Of a DNA stretch of 64,000 nt, positions 26,240 through 34,664 are shown piece by piece. Made by a program: the position numbers and the translations under genes. The notes under the pieces were generated by a model. It made no database searches and was not told where the DNA came from. It was given only the letters and a program-made list of their open reading frames with translations. Every line of letters begins with the position of its first letter. Positions within the stretch are counted from its first letter, which is position 1. The DNA comes from Chloroflexota bacterium (GTDB taxonomy: Bacteria; Chloroflexota; UBA6077; SHYK01), in contig DASRDP010000112.1 in the NCBI GenBank assembly GCA_035652535.1, positions 41,969 to 105,968 of the forward strand, written 5' to 3'.

Positions 26240-27472
26240 ATGAGCCCCACAGTCGAAGCTCCCGATCTTCAGGCGTGCCCTCCTGGGGTCCGTGCGCCGC
26301 TCGATCGGGTCCTCGCGGGGAGGGCTCTCGATCGCGCATCCGCGTATCGTCTCATGCGCGCGGATGCCCACGAGCTGCCCGCGATTATCGCGGCGGCCGG
26401 GGAGCTGCGGGATCGCGGCAAAGGCCGGACCGTGACGTACTCGCGCAAGGTGTTCATCCCGCTGACCAATCTCTGTCGCGACAAGTGCGGGTACTGCACG
26501 TTCGCGAAGGCGCCCGGGCATCCGGATGCGCGCACGCTCGATCCGGAGGATGTCCTCCAGATCGCGGGTGCTGGCCGCGATCGGGGCTGCAAGGAGGCGC
26601 TGTTCAGCCTTGGGGAGCGCCCGGAGGAGCGATACGCCATCGCGCGCGATGCGCTCCGTCGCCTGGGGTACCGGAGTACCGTCGACTATCTGGGCGCGAT
26701 GTGCCACTTGGTGGCCGACGAGACCGGACTCATCCCCCACACGAACGCGGGAGTGATGGGCCGTGATGAGCTGATGGCTCTTCGCGAGGTGAACGGGTCG
26801 ATGGGGCTCATGCTCGAAAGTGTCAGCGAGCGACTCATGGAGCAGGGGCAGGCGCATTTCGGCTGCGTGGGAAAGGCGCCCCGCGTGCGCCTGGATATGA
26901 TCGCGGCGGCGGGGGATCTCGAAATCGCGTTCACGACCGGTATCCTCATTGGGATTGGGGAAACCCTCGAGGAACGTGTCGATTCGCTCTTCGCCATTCG
27001 TGAGCTGCACGCGAGCTATGGACACATCCAGGAGGTCATCATCCAGAATTTTCGGGTGAAGCCGACGATTCGGATGCGCAGATGGCCTGAGCCCTCCGCT
27101 CTCGACATGGCGCGGACGATTGCCGTCGCGCGGCTCATCCTCGGGCCCGATATGAACATCCAGTCGCCGCCCAACCTCTTCCTGGAAGGCGAAACCAGCG
27201 ACCTGTCCAGCTATCTTCGCGCGGGAATCAATGACTGGGGCGGAATCTCCCCGGTGACGATCGACCACATTAACCCCGAGTGCGCGTGGCCGGCGATCGC
27301 CCACCTTCGCGACACGACAAAAGAAGCGGGGTTCGACCTGCGCGAACGACTGTGCATCTACCCCGAATACCTCCGTCGGCCGTCATTTGTCCCGCCGCGA
27401 TTTCGCTCACAGATCGAGTCGTGGGCCGGGATCGACGGATTGGTCCGCGACGAGGAGCCGTGGTGGAGCTGA
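26240..27472 (+). CDS. cofG: FO synthase subunit CofG (radical SAM)
   Basis: 410 aa. The radical-SAM motif CxxxCxxC is in NLCRDKCGYCTFAK near 75-88. Other family blocks are FSLGERPEERY, TNAGVMGRDELMALREVNGSMGLMLE by position near 167-193, and NPECAWP near the end. With CofH it forms the deazaflavin chromophore FO of coenzyme F420 from tyrosine and a flavin precursor. The ATG has AGGAG about 12 bases upstream. The gene starts the F420 operon and overlaps cofH by a few bases. Confidence 0.95.
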   Translation: MSPTVEAPDLQACPPGVRAPLDRVLAGRALDRASAYRLMRADAHELPAIIAAAGELRDRGKGRTVTYSRKVFIPLTNLCRDKCGYCTFAKAPGHPDARTLDPEDVLQIAGAGRDRGCKEALFSLGERPEERYAIARDALRRLGYRSTVDYLGAMCHLVADETGLIPHTNAGVMGRDELMALREVNGSMGLMLESVSERLMEQGQAHFGCVGKAPRVRLDMIAAAGDLEIAFTTGILIGIGETLEERVDSLFAIRELHASYGHIQEVIIQNFRVKPTIRMRRWPEPSALDMARTIAVARLILGPDMNIQSPPNLFLEGETSDLSSYLRAGINDWGGISPVTIDHINPECAWPAIAHLRDTTKEAGFDLRERLCIYPEYLRRPSFVPPRFRSQIESWAGIDGLVRDEEPWWS

Positions 27473-28800
27473 GCGGCCAGGATCACGCAAGCGGGGCCGG
27501 GCAGCGCCTTGTTCGGCTCTTCGACGGGGCGGACCCGACAATCGCTCGGATCCTCGATCGCGCCCTCGATGGACGCGAGGTCAGCGTCGACGAGGGGGAG
27601 CTGCTGTTCGGGGCCAGCGGCCGCTCGTTCAACCTCCTGTTGATGACAGCGGACGAGCTGCGGCGTCGGGCGGTGGGGGATCGGGTCACCTACGTCGTCA
27701 ACCGCAACATCAACTTCACGAATGTCTGCATCAAGCGGTGCGGGTTCTGCGCGTTCAGTCGCGGCCATTTGGAGGAGCAAGGGTACTTTCTGCCGATCTC
27801 CGAGGTCGTGCGTCGGGCGCGGGAGGCGTGGGAGCTCGGAGCCACTGAGGTGTGCATCCAGGCAGGCCTACCGCCGGAGATGGACGGCTCTCTCTACCTG
27901 GACGTGTGTCGAGCCATCAAGCGCGAGCTGCCGGACATCCACGTCCACGGGTTCTCGCCGGAAGAGGTGCTCTATGGAGCTGCTCGCTCCCGGTGCAGCG
28001 TGGAGCTGTACCTGGAGCGGTTGAAAGACGCGGGCGTCGGCTCACTGCCGGGGACGTCGGCGGAGATTTTGGACGAGCGGGTGCGACGGATCATCTCACC
28101 GGGTCGAATTTCGGTGCGGAATTGGATTCGCGTGATCACCGGCGCGCACCGCGCTGGCATCCCCACGACGTCAACCATCATGTACGGCCATGTTGAGACT
28201 GCGCGAGATCGCGCCCAGCACCTGGCAACGCTGCGCGAGATCCAGCGTGAGACGGGCGGGATCACCGAGTTTGTGCCGCTGAGCTTCGTGCATACCGAGG
28301 CTCCGATGTTCCTCAAAGGCCTGGTGCCAGGTGTGCGCCCGGGGGCCAGTGGGACCGAGGTGTTGAAGATGTACGCGGTGGCCCGCATCATGCTCCACGG
28401 ATTCATCTCCAACATCCAGGTCTCGTGGGTGAAGGAGGGGCCACGCTTTGCCCAGGCGTGTCTCGCGGCCGGCGCCAATGACTTCGGTGGCACGCTCATC
28501 AACGAGAGCATCTCGACCGCCGCCGGCGCCTCCCACGGCCAGCTCACGCGTCCGCGGGAGATCCGGGCGCTGATCCGTGCGGCCGGGCGCATTCCTGCCG
28601 AGCGCTCCACCACGTATCGAATCCTGCGGGAGCTGCCGGACGAGCCGGCCGTACCCGATCCGCTCGACGTTGTGGATACTAGCGGGGATCGCTTCGGATC
28701 GTATCAGCAGCTGATCACCCGGGATGACTTCCGGTTCCGTCCAGGCATCGCGGCAGGAGCGGGCGTGAGCGCGCGTGCGTCGGCCGCGTCCCCGCGATGA
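27463..28800 (+). CDS. cofH: FO synthase subunit CofH (radical SAM)
   Basis: 445 aa. The radical-SAM motif is in NVCIKRCGFCAFSR near 85-98, preceded by YVVNRNINFTN. Other CofH landmarks: CIQAGLPPEMDG, LPGTSAEILDERVRRIISPGR by position near 195-215, and AGANDFGGTLINESIS. It attaches the tyrosine-derived radical to the flavin precursor in FO synthesis. The start is a GTG 5 bases after GAGGAG; another GTG one codon earlier is too close to that site. The long upstream frame within cofG is not coding. The stop overlaps the next start as ATGA. Confidence 0.94.
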   Translation: MELSGQDHASGAGQRLVRLFDGADPTIARILDRALDGREVSVDEGELLFGASGRSFNLLLMTADELRRRAVGDRVTYVVNRNINFTNVCIKRCGFCAFSRGHLEEQGYFLPISEVVRRAREAWELGATEVCIQAGLPPEMDGSLYLDVCRAIKRELPDIHVHGFSPEEVLYGAARSRCSVELYLERLKDAGVGSLPGTSAEILDERVRRIISPGRISVRNWIRVITGAHRAGIPTTSTIMYGHVETARDRAQHLATLREIQRETGGITEFVPLSFVHTEAPMFLKGLVPGVRPGASGTEVLKMYAVARIMLHGFISNIQVSWVKEGPRFAQACLAAGANDFGGTLINESISTAAGASHGQLTRPREIRALIRAAGRIPAERSTTYRILRELPDEPAVPDPLDVVDTSGDRFGSYQQLITRDDFRFRPGIAAGAGVSARASAASPR

Positions 28801-29456
28801 GCATCGCCGACGAGCCCGCGTCCCGCCGAACCGTAGACGGCGCGGACGTCGTTCCAGTCGTGGACCGCGCAATTCGCGGGCGCCGGTCGGTACGATCCTT
28901 TCGACCAGACCCCATCTCCGACAACGACCTCGACGCCGTGCTCGACGCGGCGCGGTGGGCTCCGTCACCCCACAACGCGGAGCCGTGGCGGTTTGTCGTC
29001 CTGCGGAGCCGCGCGGCAAAGGACCGGCTCGCCCGTGCGATGGGGGCGCGATGGGGTGAAGACCTCGCGCGCGATGGTTGGGCGCCGGACGCGATCGAAG
29101 CGGAGCAGCGCAAATCGATCCGCCGCATCGTCGAGGCGCCAGCGGGGATCGTCGTGTGCCTTACCAGCGAGGGGCTGGACGCATACCCGGACGCCGGCCG
29201 CCAGCGCGCCGAGCTGATGATGGCCGCCCACAGCGTCGGCGCCGCGGTCCAGAACATGATGCTCGCGGCATTCGCTCGCGGCCTCGCCACCGGCTGGATG
29301 TGCGCCCCGCTCTTTTGCCCGGACGTGGTGCGCGAGGCGCTCGGACTCTCCGCCGACCTGAACCCGCAGGGCTTGATTACTATTGGCTATCCCGTGGCGT
29401 GGCCCAAGGTCCGCGAGCGCCGGCCGACCGCGGAGCTCGTGGTCGACGCCATCTGA
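28797..29456 (+). CDS. Nitroreductase-family protein, likely stand-alone FbiB C-terminal domain (dehydro-F420-0 reductase)
   Basis: 219 aa FMN-dependent nitroreductase-fold protein: RRSVRSFRPDPISDNDLD, AARWAPSPHNAEPWRFVVL (near 50-70) and the C-terminal GYP near 197-199. In actinobacteria the same domain is fused behind the glutamate ligase in FbiB and reduces dehydro-F420-0, made when CofC/FbiD uses phosphoenolpyruvate. Here the ligase (cofE) is a separate gene in the same operon, which supports a split FbiB. The ATG overlaps the cofH stop by 4 bases. Confidence 0.75.
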   Translation: MSIADEPASRRTVDGADVVPVVDRAIRGRRSVRSFRPDPISDNDLDAVLDAARWAPSPHNAEPWRFVVLRSRAAKDRLARAMGARWGEDLARDGWAPDAIEAEQRKSIRRIVEAPAGIVVCLTSEGLDAYPDAGRQRAELMMAAHSVGAAVQNMMLAAFARGLATGWMCAPLFCPDVVREALGLSADLNPQGLITIGYPVAWPKVRERRPTAELVVDAI

Positions 29457-29513
29457 CGTCATCGGCAGCGTCAAGAGCTCGCTGCGGAGCCGTCGGCAGG
29501 GGAGGTCCGTTTC

Positions 29514-30218
29514 ATGGCCCGTGAACTTGGACGCGAGACCATCGCAGTGATTGGAGGCACGGGGCCAGAGGGTTCCGGGCTGGCCTTGCGCTGGGCGCGA
29601 GCTGGCTTTCCGGTCGCCATCGGCTCACGCGATGCGTCTCGCGCGGGGGAGATGGCGGCCCGGATCCAGCAGCGCGTGGGTGGTGGGCGGGTCTATGGCG
29701 CCGAAAACGTCGCGGCGGCCGCGTCTGCCGAGATCGTCGTCCTCACGGTGCCGTTCGCCGCGCAGCAGACGACGTTGAAGGCGATCCGCGGCGCGCTGCG
29801 GCCCGGCCAGGTAGTCGTCGACGTCACTGTCCCGCTGGCCGCGGCTATCGGCGGACGGGCAACGCGCGTACTGGGTGTGTGGGAGGGATCCGCGGCCGAA
29901 GCGACGGCGGAGTCCGTACCCGATGGCGTCTCGGTCGTCGCGGCGTTCCACAACATCTCGGCCGGCCATCTTGACCATCTCGAGGCCGCGATCGATTGCG
30001 ACGTCCTCGTGTGTGGCGACGAGCGCGGGTCGAAGGTTCGCGTGGCGCGCCTCGTGGAAGCGCTGGACGGTGCGCGCTTTGTGGACGCCGGGCCGCTGGC
30101 GAACGCCCGGATCGTGGAGTCGATCACCGCCCTCCTTGTCGGCATCAATATCCGCTACAAAATTCCCGGTGCGGGTATCCGCATCACCGGTCTGCCCGCG
30201 GCGGAGCCCCGTTCGTGA
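29514..30218 (+). CDS. npdG: NADPH-dependent F420 reductase
   Basis: 234 aa. The N-terminal Rossmann motif IAVIGGTGPEGSGLALRWA and the phosphate-binding SRDASRA loop fit F420H2:NADP+ oxidoreductases (TIGR01915). Other blocks are VVLTVPFAAQ, VPDGVSVVAAFHNISA and the conserved C-terminal GVNIRYK-like GINIRYKIPGAG. It moves hydride between NADPH and F420, supplying reduced F420 to the luciferase-like enzymes encoded further right. The ATG has GGGGAGG 7 bases upstream. The stop overlaps cofE as GTGA. Confidence 0.9.
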   Translation: MARELGRETIAVIGGTGPEGSGLALRWARAGFPVAIGSRDASRAGEMAARIQQRVGGGRVYGAENVAAAASAEIVVLTVPFAAQQTTLKAIRGALRPGQVVVDVTVPLAAAIGGRATRVLGVWEGSAAEATAESVPDGVSVVAAFHNISAGHLDHLEAAIDCDVLVCGDERGSKVRVARLVEALDGARFVDAGPLANARIVESITALLVGINIRYKIPGAGIRITGLPAAEPRS

Positions 30219-30979
30219 TCGAGCAGGGGCCGCCGGAGGTCCGAATCATTCCGCTTCCGGTGGAGGGAGAAATTGAGACCGGATCGGACCTCGCACGCCT
30301 CGCGCTCGAAGCGGCGAAGGCCCGAGGGACGACGATCCTGGATTCCGACGTCCTCGTCGTGACCCAGAAGGCCGTATCGAAGTCGGAGGGAAGAATCGTT
30401 CGCCTTTCCGAAGTGGATCCCTCGCCGATCGCCCAGCAGTGGGCCGATCGTTACGGCAAAGACGCTCGACAGATCGAGACAGTGCTGCGGGAGTCCCGCC
30501 GAATTGTCAAGATGGATCGAGGCATCATCATCGCGGAGACGCGCCACGGGTTCGTCTGCGCCAATGCCGGCGTGGACGCGTCGAACGTCGGTCCGGGCGT
30601 CGTGTCGCTCCTTCCCGTCGACCCCGACGCGTCGGCCGCAGCACTGCGCGACCGGGTCCGGGAATTGAGCCGCGCGATGCCCGCTGTCATCATTACCGAC
30701 ACCTTTGGCCGGGCGTGGCGCAACGGGCTGACGAACGTGGCCATCGGGGTAGCAGGGATCGAGCCGCTGCGCTCGTTTGCCGGTCAGCACGACCCCTACG
30801 GGTACGAGCTGCGCGTGACGATCGTTGCCATCGCCGACGAGCTGGCATCGGCGGCGGAGCTGGTGATGGGAAAGGTGGACGGCGTACCGTTTGCCCTCGT
30901 GCGCGGCTTCGCATTCGATCGGGCCCCCGGTGGAGCGCACGCGCTGGTGCGCGACCCCGCGGAGGATCTCTTTCGATGA
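30215..30979 (+). CDS. cofE: Coenzyme F420-0:L-glutamate ligase
   Basis: 254 aa. Family segments are DSDVLVVTQKAVSKSEGR, ETRHGFVCANAGVDASNV near 109-126, ITDTFGRAWRNGLTNVAIGVAG near 150-171 (by position), GYELRVTIVAIADELASAAELVMGK and DLFR at the end. It adds the gamma-linked glutamate tail to F420-0. It is single-domain, unlike actinobacterial FbiB; the reductase half is the separate gene two positions upstream. The start is a GTG overlapping the npdG stop. Confidence 0.93.
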   Translation: MIEQGPPEVRIIPLPVEGEIETGSDLARLALEAAKARGTTILDSDVLVVTQKAVSKSEGRIVRLSEVDPSPIAQQWADRYGKDARQIETVLRESRRIVKMDRGIIIAETRHGFVCANAGVDASNVGPGVVSLLPVDPDASAAALRDRVRELSRAMPAVIITDTFGRAWRNGLTNVAIGVAGIEPLRSFAGQHDPYGYELRVTIVAIADELASAAELVMGKVDGVPFALVRGFAFDRAPGGAHALVRDPAEDLFR

Positions 30980-31008
30980 GAACGCGGCAGGGTAACGGAT
31001 AGGGGTGA

Positions 31009-31980
31009 GTGGTGACCGCGCCTGCGGATTCGGGGCCGTTGGTGACCGTGCTGGCCGGTGGCGTAGGCGCGGCCCGCTTTCTTCAGGGACTCGTCCAGGT
31101 TGTTGCTCCCGAGCAGGTGGTGGCGATCGTGAACACCGGTGACGACGCGGAGTTCTACGGCGTTCACGTTTCACCGGACCTCGACATCGTGATGTACACC
31201 CTCGCGGGCCTGGTCGATGAGGAGCGCGGGTGGGGCATTCGCGGAGATACCTTCGTCACGCTCGACCAGCTCCAGCGCTTCGGCGTCGAGACGTGGTTTC
31301 GGCTTGGTGATCGCGATCTGGCGGCCTGCCTCGAACGAACGCGGCTCCTTCGCGCGGGAGCGCGGCTCTCGGCCGTCACCGAGCGGCTCTGTCAGGGGCT
31401 TGGCGTGCAGGTCCACGTGCTCCCGATGAGCGACGACTCCGTTCGGACATTCATCCGAACGCCGGCGGGAGACTTCCCCTTCCAGGAGTACTTCGTGAAG
31501 CGCGGCCAGCGAGATGTGGTGCGGGGCGTCGACGTGCGGGGCGCTGCCGAGGCGTCGCCAGCCCCGGGCGTCGTCGACGCGATCCGCTCCGCCACCACGG
31601 TCATCATTGCGCCGAGCAACCCCTTCGTCAGCATCGGAACCATTCTCGCGATCCCGGGCGTGCGCGACGAGCTGGCCCGGCGGCGCGAGCGCGTCGTCGC
31701 CGTCACGCCCATCATCGGGGGCGCAGCGATCAAGGGGCCGGCGGCCGCGATGCTCGCGGGAATGGGGGCGGAGGTGTCTGCCCTTGGCGTCGCGGCCCTC
31801 TATCGGGACGTCGCCGGGACGTTCGTGCTGGACTCGACCGATGCCCATCTGGCTTCGCGCGTCGAAGCGCTCCGGATGCGCGCCGTCGTCGCGCCAACCT
31901 TGATGACGGGTCCCGAGGAGAAGCGAGCCCTCGCTGATCGAGTCCTGCACGCCGTGGATTGTGATTCCTGCGGGCGCTAG
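31009..31980 (+). CDS. cofD: 2-phospho-L-lactate transferase (FO transferase) CofD
   Basis: 323 aa. The opening VTVLAGGVGAARFLQGL is the CofD signature, followed by IVNTGDDAEFYGVHVSPDLD and the IAPSNPFVSIGTIL block. It transfers the phospho-lactyl or phosphoenolpyruvyl group from the GDP-activated donor made by CofC onto FO. Two adjacent GTG codons (31009 and 31012) can serve as start, with AGGGGTGA just upstream. The next gene begins inside its last codons. Confidence 0.93.
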   Translation: MVTAPADSGPLVTVLAGGVGAARFLQGLVQVVAPEQVVAIVNTGDDAEFYGVHVSPDLDIVMYTLAGLVDEERGWGIRGDTFVTLDQLQRFGVETWFRLGDRDLAACLERTRLLRAGARLSAVTERLCQGLGVQVHVLPMSDDSVRTFIRTPAGDFPFQEYFVKRGQRDVVRGVDVRGAAEASPAPGVVDAIRSATTVIIAPSNPFVSIGTILAIPGVRDELARRRERVVAVTPIIGGAAIKGPAAAMLAGMGAEVSALGVAALYRDVAGTFVLDSTDAHLASRVEALRMRAVVAPTLMTGPEEKRALADRVLHAVDCDSCGR

Positions 31981-32749
31981 CGCCGTGGGCGTCGAGGCGC
32001 CGCGCGAGAAGGACGTGCGCGGTCAATCGTGGGACGTGGTGACCAGTCCCGCGTGCGTATCTGTCCTCCTTCCCGTCAAGGAGCTGCGGGACGCGAAGCT
32101 CCGACTGAGCCGCGTTTTGAGCCAAGAGCAGCGAGGGCGTCTCGTCCTCGCGATGCTGGAAGACGTGGCGGCGGCGGTGCGCGGAGCGGGCTTCGTGGTC
32201 ACGGTCGTGAGTCCAGACGTGCGGGTGCTGGATCGCGCGGACGCCGTCGGCGCGCGGCCAATGCCACAAGATCCCAGAGCCAGGACCCTCAACCAGGCGC
32301 TGGCCCGTGCCATCTCGGCGACGGCGCCGACGCGCGCGATCCTCGTGATCCTCCCGGATACGCCGCTGGTATCGTCCACCGAAATACGCGCGCTGGTCTC
32401 AGCCGAGAGCGGAGGAGCCGAGGCGTGGTCTTCTGCGGCGGACGTTGCAGCGAACGGCGGCGCGGGGCTGCCTCGCGAGGGTCGACCCCGCGTTGCGATC
32501 GCGCCCGATCGAGCCGGCCGCGGGACGAATGCGCTCTACCTGCGTCCACCGCGCCTGATTCGGCCGGCCTTTGGGCGCGGCAGCCTCGCGCGCCACCGTC
32601 GAGCTTCCGAGTCGGTCGGTGTCCAGGCCGCGGTGTGTCGGCTCCCGGGTCTTGCCCTCGACGTCGATGCGCCGTCGGACATCGCGGCGTTGCTGGAGGT
32701 GGCGAGCGATACGGCGACCCATCGTCTGCTGCGCGAGATTGCGGAGTAA
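31961..32749 (+). CDS. cofC: 2-phospho-L-lactate / phosphoenolpyruvate guanylyltransferase CofC
   Basis: 262 aa in the longest form. The family opening is VSVLLPVKELRDAKLRLS near 33-50, followed by TLNQALARAI, ILVILPDTPLVSSTEI and GTNALYLRPP, then ALDVDAPSDIAAL near the end. It activates phosphoenolpyruvate or phospholactate with GTP for CofD. The presence of the FbiB-type reductase in the operon favours phosphoenolpyruvate. The first GTG overlaps cofD by 20 bases; internal GTG codons at about 31984 and 32038 are alternatives that would remove a non-conserved N-terminal tail. Confidence 0.85.
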   Translation: MIPAGASAVGVEAPREKDVRGQSWDVVTSPACVSVLLPVKELRDAKLRLSRVLSQEQRGRLVLAMLEDVAAAVRGAGFVVTVVSPDVRVLDRADAVGARPMPQDPRARTLNQALARAISATAPTRAILVILPDTPLVSSTEIRALVSAESGGAEAWSSAADVAANGGAGLPREGRPRVAIAPDRAGRGTNALYLRPPRLIRPAFGRGSLARHRRASESVGVQAAVCRLPGLALDVDAPSDIAALLEVASDTATHRLLREIAE

Positions 32750-32773
32750 GGGACGCGGCTTCAGCGGCCGTGC

Positions 32774-32802
32774 TTGCGACGGGGGCGTGAACCGCCTAGC
32801 AT
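32774..32802 (+). promoter_or_regulatory. Possible promoter of the CoA-transferase genes
   Basis: -35 TTGCGA (32774-32779), 17-base spacer, -10 TAGCAT (32797-32802), 34 bases before the CoA-transferase start. The match is moderate. It would separate the catabolic island from the F420 operon. Confidence 0.45.
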
Positions 32803-32835
32803 AGTGCGCGGACGAGCGGATGGATCGGAGGGCCA

Positions 32836-33771
32836 ATGAACGGCGCAGAGCGAAGCGGCGATGAGGCGCGGAGCAAAGTGGTCTCGCTTGCCGAGGCTGC
32901 CAGCCTCGTACACGACGGAGACCACGTGGCGCTATCGGGCTTCGCCTGCACCCGAAATGCCGTCGCATTCTCGCACGAGCTGATCCGTCAAGGCCGGCAC
33001 GACCTCACCCTCTCGGCGTGCGTTCTGGGCCTCGATGCCGATCTCTTGGTAGGCGCTGGCGCCGCGCGCCGGCTCATTTATGGCGGCGGGTCGCTCGACC
33101 GATACGGGCCGATCCAGTGCGTGAACCGCGCGTACGAGCAGAAGAAGGTCGTCGCGGAGTACTACAGCAGCCTCGCCGTGTCATTCCGTTATCTCGCCGG
33201 CGCCCTCGGGATCCCCCACATGCCGATTCGCTCTATGCTGGGATCCGATCTGCTCACCCGACTCGAGGAAGAGACGGCGCCCGACAGTGTGCGGGAGATG
33301 GATGACCCGTTCACCGGCGAGCGCCTCGTGCTCCTCCGGGCGCTCCAGCCGGACGTGGCGGTGCTTCAGGTCCAAATGGCCGACGCGGAAGGAAACGCAC
33401 GGGTGTATGGTCCCCGATGGGAGAATGCCGAAGCGGCGCGCGCCGCCCGCCAGGTGGTGGTGATAACCGAGGATCTCGTGCCCGTGGACCTGATCCGTCA
33501 GCAGCCGGAGCTGACCATCGTGCCCGGATTCCACGTCTCGGCGGTCGTCCACCTGCCGTTCGGCGCCCATCCTACGTCCCTCTATCGGTATTACGACCAC
33601 GACGAGGAGCACCTGAAGCACTACGTCAGCAAAGCCCGAACCGACGCGGGCGTGGCCGAATATATTGACGAATTCATCATAAAGACCGGTGATCACTTTG
33701 GATATCTGGAGCGCGTAGGCGGGATCGCGGCTCTCTCCGCACTCAAAGCGGATCCTTTGCTTGGATACTGA
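32836..33771 (+). CDS. CoA-transferase subunit A (glutaconate CoA-transferase type)
   Basis: 311 aa, family I CoA-transferase alpha subunit: VVSLAEAASLVHDGDHVALSGF near 15-36 by position, LIRQGRHDLTLSACV, GAGAARRLIYGGGSLD, and a C-terminal half with DVAVLQVQMADAEGNARVYGP. This subunit lacks the catalytic glutamate, which lies in the B subunit encoded 22 bases downstream. Together they move CoA between acyl-CoA and a carboxylic acid. The surrounding oxygenases and beta-oxidation genes suggest activation of a ring-cleavage product. Confidence 0.85.
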   Translation: MNGAERSGDEARSKVVSLAEAASLVHDGDHVALSGFACTRNAVAFSHELIRQGRHDLTLSACVLGLDADLLVGAGAARRLIYGGGSLDRYGPIQCVNRAYEQKKVVAEYYSSLAVSFRYLAGALGIPHMPIRSMLGSDLLTRLEEETAPDSVREMDDPFTGERLVLLRALQPDVAVLQVQMADAEGNARVYGPRWENAEAARAARQVVVITEDLVPVDLIRQQPELTIVPGFHVSAVVHLPFGAHPTSLYRYYDHDEEHLKHYVSKARTDAGVAEYIDEFIIKTGDHFGYLERVGGIAALSALKADPLLGY

Positions 33772-33793
33772 GCGACGCGATAGGAGTGAATCG

Positions 33794-34579
33794 GTGAGCC
33801 AGGCAGCAGCGGGCAGCTACTCGACATCAGAGCTGATGGTGGCGGCCGGGTCCCGCGAGCTGCGAGACGATCAGGTTGTGTTCGCGGGGCTTGGAATCCC
33901 GCAGCTCGCTGTATCTCTCGCACAGCGAACCCACGCGCCCCGAATCCAGGTCCTCAACGAGATTGGGCTGGTGGACCCGCACCTGCTGGAGCTGGGTGTT
34001 GGGAACGCTGACCCGCGCCACTGGTACCGGGCGACGTGCTTCACGAGCTTCCTCGACGTCGTGGGGATGATGCTTCATCGAGGCCTGGTCGACGTGGGGT
34101 TCCTTGGAGCGCTCGAGGTCGACCAGTTCGGGAACAACAACAGCAGCGAGGTCCGCCGAGACGACGGCGGCATTCGTCGATTTGGCGGCGGGGGCGGCGC
34201 GAACGATATCGCCTCGCATGCGCGCTCCACCATCATCATCATCCGGCACGAACGACGGAAGCTCGTGGAACGATTGGTCCACAATACGAGCCCTGGGTTT
34301 CTGTCCGGTGGCGACAGCCGGGCGCGCATAGGACTGCCGGGCGGCGGTCCCTCACGCGTGCTGACGGACAAGGCCGTCTTCGGCTTCGACGCCGAGTCGA
34401 AGCGGCTGAAGGTGCTGTCGATTCATCCAGGCGTCACGCCCGAGGACCTTCGCGACAGCACCGGGTTCCCCATCGACGTCCCGCGGGATTGTCCGCTCAC
34501 TCCACCTCCAACGGAGGAGGAGGTGCGGCTGATCCGGGAGGAGCTGGACCCAAATCGCATGTACGTCTCAGCCTTCTAG
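33794..34579 (+). CDS. CoA-transferase subunit B
   Basis: 261 aa beta subunit. The segment IQVLNEIGLVDP near 51-62 puts E56 at the position of the catalytic glutamate of family I CoA-transferases (E54 in the Acidaminococcus glutaconate enzyme), so this is probably a true transferase and not one of the Glu-less hydrolases. A glycine-rich loop GGGGGANDIASHA follows near 146-158. The start is a GTG with GGAG 9 bases upstream; a frame reaching 33761 overlaps subunit A and is not needed. Confidence 0.85.
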   Translation: MSQAAAGSYSTSELMVAAGSRELRDDQVVFAGLGIPQLAVSLAQRTHAPRIQVLNEIGLVDPHLLELGVGNADPRHWYRATCFTSFLDVVGMMLHRGLVDVGFLGALEVDQFGNNNSSEVRRDDGGIRRFGGGGGANDIASHARSTIIIIRHERRKLVERLVHNTSPGFLSGGDSRARIGLPGGGPSRVLTDKAVFGFDAESKRLKVLSIHPGVTPEDLRDSTGFPIDVPRDCPLTPPPTEEEVRLIREELDPNRMYVSAF

Positions 34580-34664
34580 TGTCGACGCCAGGATTTCCGG
34601 GCCAGACGGTACCATTTGGCCAATGAGGAAGCTGCATGGACCGAGCGCTTGAACGGGAGGAGCG

